Source: an uncultured Mailhella sp. (GTDB lineage Bacteria; Desulfobacterota; Desulfovibrionia; Desulfovibrionales; Desulfovibrionaceae). Taken from it: a stretch of DNA of 32,365 bases. Made by a program: the position numbers and the translations under genes. Numbering within the stretch: position 1 is the first letter of the stretch; every line of letters starts with the position of its first letter. Below are positions 8,882 through 16,506 of the stretch, one piece after another. A model generated the notes under the pieces. The model worked only from the letters and a program-made list of their open reading frames with translations. It was not told the origin of the DNA and made no database searches. The stretch lies in NCBI GenBank assembly GCA_910578585.1, contig CAJTRG010000017.1:1-32365 (forward strand), read 5' to 3'.

Positions 8882-9295
8882 ATGAGTGACGACAGCAATA
8901 TGCTTTTTGCAAAAGGCGAATACAATAAGTCGTATGAGCAATATTTTATTGGCAAAAGTTATTTGAATTTTCTTTCTAAAGAACAGGTTTTTGTCGCCAA
9001 TGTAACGTTTGAGCCAGCATGCCGAAATAATTGGCATATTCACAATGCAGATGAAGGCGGTGGGCAAATCCTTATCTGCACGCACGGTGAAGGCTGGTAT
9101 CAGGAATGGGGAAAAGAAGCTCGTTCTTTGAAAGTTGGTGATGTGGTGAATATTCCTGCCGGGGTCAAGCATTGGCACGGAGCGAAAAAGGATAGCTGGT
9201 TCTCTCATCTGGCTATTGAAGTGCCTGCAAAAAATGGCTCCAATACCTGGCTTGAACCGGTCACTGACGAGGAATATCTGAAATTACACGGGTAA
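8882..9295 (+). CDS. Cupin-domain protein
   Basis: A 137-residue single-domain beta-barrel protein. The two cupin motifs are visible: the metal-binding HIH with a downstream Gln (WHIHNADEGGGQ, about residues 44-55), and the second motif with VGDVVNIPAGVKHWHGA. A bound metal ion is therefore likely. The gene shares a transcript with the exported CMD-family gene (AAGGGA ribosome site, 12-base gap) and ends at a strong terminator. Similar cupins occur beside CMD-family genes, suggesting linked chemistry; the reaction is not known. Confidence 0.88.
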   Translation: MSDDSNMLFAKGEYNKSYEQYFIGKSYLNFLSKEQVFVANVTFEPACRNNWHIHNADEGGGQILICTHGEGWYQEWGKEARSLKVGDVVNIPAGVKHWHGAKKDSWFSHLAIEVPAKNGSNTWLEPVTDEEYLKLHG

Positions 9296-9305
9296 CAAAA
9301 TTGAA

Positions 9306-9333
9306 AAGGTGGACAGAACGTCCGCCTTTTTTT
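9306..9333 (+). terminator. Rho-independent terminator after the cupin gene
   Basis: AAGGTGGAC (9306-9314) pairs with GTCCGCCTT (9320-9328) around a 5-base loop, followed by a T run to 9333. Confidence 0.88.
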
Positions 9334-9400
9334 ATGTTGATTGTCTAGAAGAATTTCTTTAATATGCCTGCATGATCGAAATAATGAGGAATTAATTTTA

Positions 9401-9790
9401 ATGATAAATATTTGGGCAGTATTTATTGGCGGGGGATTAGGGGCAGTTTTACGTTATTTGACAGGCTTGTTTGTTGCCCGCTTAGCCCTTTTGTCTTTTC
9501 CTTTTGCAACCTTTTTTGTTAATGTGGCAGGCAGTTTTTTAATTGGGCTTTTTTATGCTCTTTGTATGGAGAAAATGGTAATAAGCCCTGTTCTAAAAGT
9601 TGCTTTGACTGTGGGCCTTTGTGGCGGGCTGACAACTTTCAGTACCTTGTCGTATGAACTTTTTGATATGATTGTAAATGCCCGTTTCCTGCCGGCATTT
9701 TTGTATATACTGCTCAGCATCGCCCTTTGCCTTGTTGCCGTCTGCCTCGGCTCGAGTGTTGGGAAAATTGCAGTAAGCATGATAGGGTAA
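9401..9790 (+). CDS. crcB: CrcB/Fluc fluoride ion channel
   Basis: A small membrane protein of about 129 residues that forms dual-topology dimers and exports fluoride. It has four hydrophobic helices and the family signatures GGGLGAVLRY, NVAGSFLIG and GLCGGLTTFSTLSYE. The ATG at 9341 gives 20 extra non-conserved residues; the ATG at 9401 has GAGGA upstream and begins exactly where the family does. I looked for the fluoride riboswitch motif between the preceding terminator and this start and did not see it. Confidence 0.92.
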   Translation: MINIWAVFIGGGLGAVLRYLTGLFVARLALLSFPFATFFVNVAGSFLIGLFYALCMEKMVISPVLKVALTVGLCGGLTTFSTLSYELFDMIVNARFLPAFLYILLSIALCLVAVCLGSSVGKIAVSMIG

Positions 9791-9829
9791 TATTTTAAAA
9801 GACACTATCATACTATATTGCTGTTTGAA

Positions 9830-9853
9830 TTTTTTTCAGTTTTTTGAAAAAAA
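9830..9853. terminator. A/T-rich hairpin between crcB and the tRNA gene
   Basis: TTTTTTTCA (9830-9838) pairs perfectly with TGAAAAAAA (9845-9853). The stem is A-T rich, but its place just after crcB fits a weak, possibly bidirectional terminator. Confidence 0.45.
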
Positions 9854-9857
9854 ACAT

Positions 9858-9886
9858 TTGACAAGGTATGTAAATTTTTATAAAAG
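9858..9886 (+). promoter_or_regulatory. Promoter of tRNA-Glu
   Basis: TTGACA at 9858-9863, with TATAAA at 9879-9884 (15-base spacing) or TAAAAG at 9881-9886 (17-base spacing), about 20 bases before the tRNA 5' end. Confidence 0.7.
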
Positions 9887-9902
9887 ATTTCCTACGGCAT
9901 AC

Positions 9903-9979
9903 GTCCTCATCGTCTAGCCGGCCCAGGACAGCGGCCTTTCACGCCGTCAACGGGGGTTCAAATCCCCCTGAGGACGCCA
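9903..9979 (+). tRNA. tRNA-Glu (anticodon TTC)
   Basis: The acceptor stem GTCCTCA (9903-9909) pairs with TGAGGAC (9969-9975), followed by discriminator G and an encoded CCA. The anticodon loop CTTTCAC reads TTC. The T-arm GGGGGTTCAAATCCCCC is perfect. The body resembles proteobacterial tRNA-Glu. Everything downstream looks acquired, so this gene is a plausible integration site, though no second copy of its 3' end is in the window. Confidence 0.97.
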
Positions 9980-9987
9980 AATATTTC

Positions 9988-10018
9988 AAGGACTTAGGAT
10001 TTTCTAAGTCCTTTTTCT
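9988..10018 (+). terminator. Terminator after tRNA-Glu
   Basis: AAGGACTTAG (9988-9997) pairs perfectly with CTAAGTCCTT (10004-10013), followed by a T-rich tail. From here to about 10206 I see only A/T-rich sequence without a gene; the border between core genome and acquired DNA probably lies in or just before it. Confidence 0.85.
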
Positions 10019-10206
10019 TTTTTCTTCCCCACACTATTCCCCACAGAAAAGATAAAATTTTTCTAGTAAAGTTTCTATTTTAAGAATTATCAATAATAAC
10101 CTAAATTTTTTTGAAAGACCTTCTAAATGGGTATCAAATCAATGACAAGCAATAGGAACAAAAATATATTTGAAAACAGTTAGATAAAAATTTAACAAAT
10201 TTAAAG

Positions 10207-10236
10207 TTGACATGAAATTTGATATAAAGCTATTTA
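10207..10236 (+). promoter_or_regulatory. Putative promoter of the DRT3 operon
   Basis: TTGACA at 10207-10212 and TATTTA at 10231-10236 (18-base spacer), about 30 bases before the first reverse transcriptase gene. The -10 is imperfect in a very A/T-rich context. Confidence 0.5.
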
Positions 10237-10266
10237 TATCTATATGTTTAATTTAAAGGTATGAGT

Positions 10267-11508
10267 ATGTTAAATCAAGATTTTACATATTATAATTTTT
10301 TGAAGTTAGTAAAGCGGGGTGATTATACTACTTATTTTGATTATCCAAATAAAAAAAATAGTAACTTAAAAGAATATAAGGAAAAATTACTTAAAATCGC
10401 AGAAGATAGATTTACAAATGATAATTGTAATTTTTCAGCAATAAAGAAAATAGATATTAATGGTCAATCAATTTTTGTGTTAAAAAAAACAAATGATCAA
10501 CAAGAATTAGAACAAAGAATATCAGAAGATTTTATTATAAGAAAAATTAATAGTAATCTTTGTAAAGTATATGGCATTCAACAAGCTGACCGTTATAAAA
10601 TAATTACTGTAATAAAGAATATTCTTTCAGAGAAACAATCTTTCTATGTATTAAAAACAGATATTAAGAAATTTTATGAATCAATAAACAAAAAAGCCAT
10701 TTTAGAAAATCTTAACCAATCTTCATTATTGTCTTTTGATACGAAATATTTATTGAATACCTTGTTTTCAATAGAAGAAATTCAGAATTCACAAGGAATT
10801 CCAAGAGGATTATGTATAAGTGCTTCACTTGCAGAATATTACATGAAAAAATTTGATCATCAAATTATTTCGCTTGACGGGGTCTTTTACTTTGCACGAT
10901 ATGTTGATGATATAATAATTTTTTCTATAAATGAAATTGATATAAAAAAAGATTTGGCTCCTATCTTACCTGACGGTTTATCTTTTAATTTAAATAAAAC
11001 TCAGTGTATTAATACTAAAAAAAATTTTTCATTTCAATTTCTTGGCTATCAATTTTCACGTAAAAATATTAATGATAAGTTGCGGGTATCTATTTCTCCC
11101 AAAAAAATCAGTAAAATTAAACAACGAATTGTAAAAGCTTTTATTGCTTATAATCATGATCACAATTTTAAATTATTACGTAAGAGATTACTTTTTTTAA
11201 CAGTAAATTATCCTTTGAAAACAGGTTCTCAAGAAGTAAGCAATATAGAAAAAAATGAGAATTTACATGGAGGACTGGCATATAATTACCCTTTGTTGCA
11301 AGATAATAACAGTTCTCTTAAAGATTTAGATAAGTTTTTCTCCAGTGTTTTATTTTCTAAACATTTTTCTAAAGTTAATCAAAAATTATCGAAGAAAAAA
11401 AAATTATTATTAAAAAAATACTCTTTTGAAAATGGCTTTAAAAAAAGAATTGTTCGCAAATTTGTTTTAAAAGATTTAAAAGAAATAACTGATTGTTGGA
11501 GTTGTTAA
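10267..11508 (+). CDS. drt3a: Defence-associated reverse transcriptase, probable Drt3a (UG3 type)
   Basis: A 413-residue reverse transcriptase. Visible RT blocks are LKTDIKKFYESI (first catalytic Asp), QGIPRGLCISASLAEYYM, the active-site ARYVDDIIIFS (YVDD at 212-215), SFNLNKTQC and FQFLGYQFSRK. The C-terminal third is lysine-rich and probably binds RNA. ATGs occur at 10261 and 10267; AAAGG at 10255-10259 is correctly spaced only for 10267. A second RT begins directly after its stop codon, and a structured non-coding region follows that gene. This two-RT-plus-RNA layout is that of DRT type 3 anti-phage systems, where Drt3a copies an ACACAC template in the RNA. The subtype is assigned from architecture, not from a database match. 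Confidence 0.82.
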   Translation: MLNQDFTYYNFLKLVKRGDYTTYFDYPNKKNSNLKEYKEKLLKIAEDRFTNDNCNFSAIKKIDINGQSIFVLKKTNDQQELEQRISEDFIIRKINSNLCKVYGIQQADRYKIITVIKNILSEKQSFYVLKTDIKKFYESINKKAILENLNQSSLLSFDTKYLLNTLFSIEEIQNSQGIPRGLCISASLAEYYMKKFDHQIISLDGVFYFARYVDDIIIFSINEIDIKKDLAPILPDGLSFNLNKTQCINTKKNFSFQFLGYQFSRKNINDKLRVSISPKKISKIKQRIVKAFIAYNHDHNFKLLRKRLLFLTVNYPLKTGSQEVSNIEKNENLHGGLAYNYPLLQDNNSSLKDLDKFFSSVLFSKHFSKVNQKLSKKKKLLLKKYSFENGFKKRIVRKFVLKDLKEITDCWSC

Positions 11509-13596
11509 ATGAAACCGAGTTTAATTAAACTAAATAAATTTATGCCATTGTTGACAGATACATTACCTTTTGAAACTCCTGTTTTATTTTCTAACAGGGG
11601 ATTTTATGAGACAATAAAAAATGAATTTGATATTTATTATTCTGAACAAATGCAATGCAAATCAAGAGGAGAAGAATTTACTAACCTTTCTATTTTGGAA
11701 TGTATAAAAGAGTTTTTTTTTAAAAATTCGGAATTAAAAAATATTTCAATTTTTTTAAATGACAACTTTTATGAACATGGTTTTTTACCCTATGAATTCA
11801 TGGTAAACAAGAACCAAACATCATTAAGAAAAATATCATTAATTCATCCTTTAGTTCAAATACAACTATGTGATATTTATGCAAAATATACAGATGAGTT
11901 GTTATATTATACGAATAAGACAAACGTTTCATTACGTCATCCTACGAGTAGAGCTAAAAAGATTTATCGCCACTATGCTTCTTTATTTAATAAACTTACA
12001 AAAGAGAATGAAGAAATAAGTGAAGAACCAAGTGAAGAAGGTGCAGTAAAGATTTTAAATGATAACCAATCAGAAGTTATTATTCCAAATAATTTTTTTG
12101 TCTATAAAAAATATCGGCATTTATATTCTTTTTATGAATCAAAAAAATTACAAGATTTAGAAAATAAATTTGAATATTGCTATAAATTTGATATTAAAAG
12201 ATGTTTTGAAAGTATTTATACCCATTCAATTGCTTGGGCAATAAAAAATAAAGAATATATAAAAGAAAATCTATCTCCCTCCCAAAAAAGTTTTGAAAAT
12301 GAGCTTGATAAAATAATGCGAAATTCTAATTGGAACGAAACACATGGTATTCCTGTTGGTTCAGAGTTTTCAAGAATTTTTGCTGAAATTATTTTACAGC
12401 GAATAGATTTAAATGTTGAAAAACAACTAACAAATAACTACATGATAAATGGAAAAAAAATAATAATTAATAAAGATTTTGTTATAAAACGCTTTGTCGA
12501 TGATTATTTTATATTTGTTACTTCTCATGAAGTAGGAGAAACAATTTTAAAAACATATGAACAGGCACTTTTAGAATACAAGTTGTTTATAAATGAGGCT
12601 AAAACTGAAATTATTCATCGCCCATTTGTTACTTCAATTTCAATAGCAAAACAACGAATTGTTCCTAATTTAAAAAATGCTTTTTTAAGTTTTCATGGTA
12701 AAGATTGGAAGAATAATCTATTATCAAAAGAAAATCTTTTTATAAATTATACTAACAAGCTCCAAACAATGATAAATGAAATACGAGTGATAACAGTTGA
12801 AAATAATGTCAATATAATTGATTTAGCAAATATTATTTTATCTGAAATAAAAATCGAATTAATAGCATTATTAAAAGTTTTTTTATTAATAGATTTTTCA
12901 ATTGACAATGATATTAATATACAAAGAATCATAAAGCATACGAAAAGATTTTTGAATGATGTTTTAGAATTAACATTTTATATTTTTCATTTAAGTTCTA
13001 AAGCAAATAGTGCTTATGGTGTTTGTAAAATTTCATGCGAAATCTTAGAATTATTAGATCACATTAATGATAATAAATTATCAGGTGAAATAAAACAAAA
13101 AATGTATACTCATTTTTTGATTTTTTTAGAGAATAAAAAGAATCTTCCTAATTCATTTGTTGAGTATTTAGATATTATTTGGATAATAGAAAAATTGGGA
13201 GATCCTTTTTTATTAGATCAATCTCAGTTATATGATATTCTTAGGACAAAGCAGAGCAGTTATTTTGAATATATGGTAATTTTATCTTTCATTAAAAATA
13301 AACCAGAATATGCAAATATAAAATGTGAACTTATTGAAACAATTTATAATAGATTAAATAAATATGGTATGAATTCATTCTATCGATGTGAATTGTTTAT
13401 GATGTTTTTTGATAGTATAAAATGTCCGTATATTGATTTGAAGAACAAAAAAAAATTATTAAATGTCGTAGGAATAAAAAAGAATCATAAAGAAGTTATT
13501 AACTTTATTAAAAACAAAAAATGGTTTTATGGCTGGAATGAAGATATAACGTTAAAAAAACTATTTGAAATTAAAGAGTTGCAAAAAATATATTAA
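11509..13596 (+). CDS. drt3b: Defence-associated reverse transcriptase, probable Drt3b (UG8 type)
   Basis: A 695-residue second reverse transcriptase abutting the first (TAA then ATG, with GGAG at 11498-11501 inside the upstream gene), so the two are co-translated. RT blocks: YKFDIKRCFESIYTHS (first Asp), HGIPVGSEFSRIFAEI, RFVDDYFIFV (FVDD at 329-332) and the EYKLFINEAKTE segment. About 300 C-terminal residues are helical and of no family I recognise. In DRT3 systems, as I recall from recent work, this subunit makes the poly(AC) strand without a nucleic-acid template. Both RT genes are far more A/T-rich than their neighbours, a sign of transfer. Confidence 0.82.
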   Translation: MKPSLIKLNKFMPLLTDTLPFETPVLFSNRGFYETIKNEFDIYYSEQMQCKSRGEEFTNLSILECIKEFFFKNSELKNISIFLNDNFYEHGFLPYEFMVNKNQTSLRKISLIHPLVQIQLCDIYAKYTDELLYYTNKTNVSLRHPTSRAKKIYRHYASLFNKLTKENEEISEEPSEEGAVKILNDNQSEVIIPNNFFVYKKYRHLYSFYESKKLQDLENKFEYCYKFDIKRCFESIYTHSIAWAIKNKEYIKENLSPSQKSFENELDKIMRNSNWNETHGIPVGSEFSRIFAEIILQRIDLNVEKQLTNNYMINGKKIIINKDFVIKRFVDDYFIFVTSHEVGETILKTYEQALLEYKLFINEAKTEIIHRPFVTSISIAKQRIVPNLKNAFLSFHGKDWKNNLLSKENLFINYTNKLQTMINEIRVITVENNVNIIDLANIILSEIKIELIALLKVFLLIDFSIDNDINIQRIIKHTKRFLNDVLELTFYIFHLSSKANSAYGVCKISCEILELLDHINDNKLSGEIKQKMYTHFLIFLENKKNLPNSFVEYLDIIWIIEKLGDPFLLDQSQLYDILRTKQSSYFEYMVILSFIKNKPEYANIKCELIETIYNRLNKYGMNSFYRCELFMMFFDSIKCPYIDLKNKKKLLNVVGIKKNHKEVINFIKNKKWFYGWNEDITLKKLFEIKELQKIY

Positions 13597-13617
13597 TCAT
13601 ATATTATTATTATTATT

Positions 13618-13762
13618 ATGCTTGTCGTTTGACAAAGAGAGCTTGTCTTTCTCTGTATCACTCAATTAAATAATAGGTTTAAAACTATTGACTACTTGAG
13701 AAATGGCTTTTTAGCACACACACTATAGCAAGCACTAGCCCCTTAATTGGGGCTTTTTTTTT
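13618..13762 (+). ncRNA. Probable DRT3 non-coding RNA carrying an AC-repeat template
   Basis: The intergenic region after drt3b folds into successive hairpins: TTGTC/GACAA (13622-13626 with 13631-13635); a two-tier stem CTCAA/TTGAG (13661-13665 with 13696-13700) enclosing AATAG/CTATT (13072-like short stem at 13672-13676 with 13685-13689); then GCTT/AAGC (13706-13709 with 13730-13733) and TAG/CTA (13712-13714 with 13723-13725) closing a loop with CACACACA. The run CACACACAC is at 13715-13723. A strong terminator closes the unit at 13762. An RNA with an ACACAC template is the known third component of DRT3. The 5' end is a guess; no separate promoter was found, so it may be processed from the operon transcript. 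Confidence 0.65.
13737..13762 (+). terminator. Rho-independent terminator of the DRT3 operon/ncRNA
   Basis: AGCCCC (13737-13742) pairs with GGGGCT (13749-13754), followed by nine T's to 13762. Its 5' arm AGCC could instead pair with GGCT at 13705-13708, enclosing the AC repeat, so two alternative folds are possible. Confidence 0.9.
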
Positions 13763-13931
13763 AGTTTTAGAGAGATTTCACAATAATGATTGCGTTTTTT
13801 TAATCCCCAGTAATTTTCGGAACCATATTTTTTCCTAAAAATTCTCTCTAGCTTTCTATACATACTTATAGTAAATTGTTTTTGGTTTTATTATACTATT
13901 TTTATTCTTATAATAGCGAAAGGAAAAGCCG

Positions 13932-16505
13932 ATGAATAAACAACAGCTTGCAAATAAAATTTGGGAATCCGCCAATAAAATGCGTTCCAAGATAGAAGCC
14001 AATGAATATAAGGACTATATTCTTGGTTTTATTTTCTATAAATATTTGTCTGACCAGGAAGTAAAATTTTTGCAGGAACAAGAGTTTAGTGCTGACGACG
14101 TTGAAAATTTAGTTGAAGAAGACACTGATACGGTAGAATATATTCAGAAAAATATTGGATATTTTATTTCTTATGAAAATTTGTTCTCAACGTGGATTAA
14201 AATGGGACGGGATTTTGATGTTTCCAATGTCAGAGACGCTTTGTCGGCTTTCAGCAGGCTTATTTATTCTACCCACAAGAAAGTATTTGACAAGGTTTTT
14301 GATACTCTGCAAACAGGGTTGAGTAAGTTGGGCGACAGTTCAAACACACAGACAAAAGCTATCATCGGACTTTTGCAGCTCATTAAAGATATTCCCATGG
14401 ACGGCAAGCAGGATTACGATGTCCTTGGTTTTATTTATGAATTTTTAATCAGCCAGTTTGCAGCCAATGCCGGTAAAAAAGCCGGAGAATTTTATACGCC
14501 CCATGAAGCTTCTGTGCTTATTTCTGAAATTATTGCCCATCATCTCAAAGAGAAAAATGAAATTAAAATCTATGACCCCACAAGCGGTTCCGGTTCTTTG
14601 CTCATCAATATTGGTAAAAGTGTTTCCAAATATATGGCAGACGCAAACAATATTAAATATTACGCTCAGGAGCTCAAAGAAAACACCTATAACCTTACGC
14701 GTATGAATTTAGTCATGCGGGGAATTAAACCCGATAATATTGTGACAAGAAATGGGGATACATTAGAGGAGGACTGGCCGTATTTTGAAGAAAATGACCC
14801 GGTCAAAACGTATAATCCCCTCTATGTGGATGCTGTAGTTTCAAACCCGCCTTATTCCCAGGCATGGGACAGCACCAACAAAGAGCATGACCCAAGATAT
14901 GCCCGTTTTGGTGTTGCCCCTAAAGGAAAAGCAGACTATGCCTTTTTACTGCACGATTTATTCCATTTGAAGCCCGACGGAATTATGGCAATTGTGCTGC
15001 CGCACGGGGTTTTATTCAGAGGCGGTGAAGAAGGCGAAATCCGTAAAAATTTAATTGAAAAAAATCATATAGATGCAATTATCGGTCTGCCTGCCAATAT
15101 TTTCTTTGGAACTGGTATTCCAACAATTATTATGGTATTGAAACAAAAGCGGACAAACACCGACACGCTGATTATTGACGCTTCAAAAGGATTTATCAAA
15201 GAGGGCAAAAACAATAAACTGCGTGCTTCTGATATTAAAAAAATTGCAGACACTATCAGCAAAAGAGAAAACATAGAAAAATATTCAAGGCTTGTTGCAA
15301 GGGAAGAAATCAGGGCAAATGATTATAATTTGAATATTCCGCGCTATGTTGATTCTTCGGAAGCGGCAGAAAGCTGGGATATTTATGCGTCCATGTTCGG
15401 GGGCATTCCGCTTGCTGAAATTGACGAACTGACAGAATATTGGAAAGCTTTTCCAACTCTGAAAAATGCACTGTTTACAACGAGTGAAATTCCTTATGTC
15501 GAAGTAGCTGCAAAAGATATAAAGGAAACCATTAAAAACCACAGCGATATTGTAAAATTTGAAGACGCTTTTGCCCGTGCCTTTGCGGATTTTCATGCCT
15601 GGTTAAATACAGAATGGCTTGAAAAAATGCAGGAAATCGAAATCGGCAAAGCAGAAAATAAAACAAGTGAAAATATTTTTGCCCGTTTGCAGGACATTCC
15701 TTTGATTGATAAATATGAAGCGTATCAGTTATTAGACAATCAATGGGGGAAAATCGCGGTTGATTTGGAAATCATTCAATCAGAAGGCTTTGAGGCAGCA
15801 AAAAAAGTTGACCCGCATTTGGTACTCAAGAAAAAAGGAGATAAAGAAGAGGAAGTGCAGGAAGGCTGGATGGGGCATGTCATTCCCTTTGAACTTGTGC
15901 AGAAAGAAATTCTTAGACCTCAATACCAAGCACTCAAAAATAAAGAAAACCGACTTGCTGAAATTTCTTCAGAATATGATGAAATCATTGATTCCATGAC
16001 AGAAGAAGAAAAAGAAACAGAAGTGTTAAATGATACCAATGACGCTTTTACCGCCAAAGAAGTAACGAAAAAATTAAAAGAGCTGCAAAATGAAGAACAA
16101 ACAGAAGAAGTAAAAGAATTTATAGGAAAACTGAAAAAATATGAAGCCCTGGCTCAGGAAGAAAAAAAGCTGAAAAATGAAATCAAAAAAGAAACAGCTG
16201 AACTTCATGTGCTGACAAAAAAGACAATCGAAACCTTATCTGATGAAATGGTTTATACACTCCTTGATAAAAAATGGATTGGCGGTTTGCTGGAAAGTAT
16301 CAAGAAGCTGCCGGATACCATAGTCAACACCCTTGTTTCCAAAATTCAGTCTCTGCAAGCAAAGTATGAAACAACCTATTTTGCCGTAGAAGCAGAAATC
16401 AAAGAGACAGAAAAAATGCTTTCTGCCATGATTGACGAATTGGAAGGAAATGAATTTGATATGAAAGGATTAAGTGAATTTAAATCACTTTTGCGGGGTA
16501 AATAA
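13932..16505 (+). CDS. hsdM: Type I restriction-modification DNA methyltransferase subunit (HsdM)
   Basis: N6-adenine methyltransferase subunit of a Type I system; with HsdS it modifies host DNA and with HsdR it forms the restriction complex. The N-terminal HsdM_N helical domain (about 1-150) includes ILGFIFYKYLSDQEVKFL. The catalytic domain has GEFYTPHEASVLISEI, SAM-binding motif I DPTSGSGSLL (from Asp215) and the catalytic NPPY at 305-308. At 857 residues it is the long version: the last 250 residues are charged, coiled-coil-like and typical of some HsdM groups. AAAGGA precedes the start. The 169 bases between the ncRNA terminator and this gene are A/T-rich, with only weak promoter candidates (TATAAT at 13909-13914). 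Confidence 0.95.
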   Translation: MNKQQLANKIWESANKMRSKIEANEYKDYILGFIFYKYLSDQEVKFLQEQEFSADDVENLVEEDTDTVEYIQKNIGYFISYENLFSTWIKMGRDFDVSNVRDALSAFSRLIYSTHKKVFDKVFDTLQTGLSKLGDSSNTQTKAIIGLLQLIKDIPMDGKQDYDVLGFIYEFLISQFAANAGKKAGEFYTPHEASVLISEIIAHHLKEKNEIKIYDPTSGSGSLLINIGKSVSKYMADANNIKYYAQELKENTYNLTRMNLVMRGIKPDNIVTRNGDTLEEDWPYFEENDPVKTYNPLYVDAVVSNPPYSQAWDSTNKEHDPRYARFGVAPKGKADYAFLLHDLFHLKPDGIMAIVLPHGVLFRGGEEGEIRKNLIEKNHIDAIIGLPANIFFGTGIPTIIMVLKQKRTNTDTLIIDASKGFIKEGKNNKLRASDIKKIADTISKRENIEKYSRLVAREEIRANDYNLNIPRYVDSSEAAESWDIYASMFGGIPLAEIDELTEYWKAFPTLKNALFTTSEIPYVEVAAKDIKETIKNHSDIVKFEDAFARAFADFHAWLNTEWLEKMQEIEIGKAENKTSENIFARLQDIPLIDKYEAYQLLDNQWGKIAVDLEIIQSEGFEAAKKVDPHLVLKKKGDKEEEVQEGWMGHVIPFELVQKEILRPQYQALKNKENRLAEISSEYDEIIDSMTEEEKETEVLNDTNDAFTAKEVTKKLKELQNEEQTEEVKEFIGKLKKYEALAQEEKKLKNEIKKETAELHVLTKKTIETLSDEMVYTLLDKKWIGGLLESIKKLPDTIVNTLVSKIQSLQAKYETTYFAVEAEIKETEKMLSAMIDELEGNEFDMKGLSEFKSLLRGK

Positions 16506-16506
16506 A

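Noticed and set aside
9334..9400. Possible fluoride riboswitch before crcB
   Set aside because: The leader after the terminator is only about 65 bases and I could not find the conserved motif or its pseudoknot.
9949..9979. tRNA-Glu 3' end as left attachment site with a partner in the window
   Set aside because: I found no second copy of the T-arm/acceptor sequence (GGACGCCA or its complement in suitable context) up to 32365.
10261..11508. Group II intron or retron reverse transcriptase
   Set aside because: There is no maturase or endonuclease domain, no intron RNA domains, and no msr/msd-like inverted repeats upstream; the paired RTs with a downstream AC-repeat RNA fit DRT3 better.
13768..13850. 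TAGAGAGA/TCTCTCTA inverted repeat (13768-13775 with 13843-13850)
   Set aside because: It lies after the DRT3 terminator, the arms are simple AG/CT sequence, and the loop of 67 bases makes a functional hairpin unlikely.
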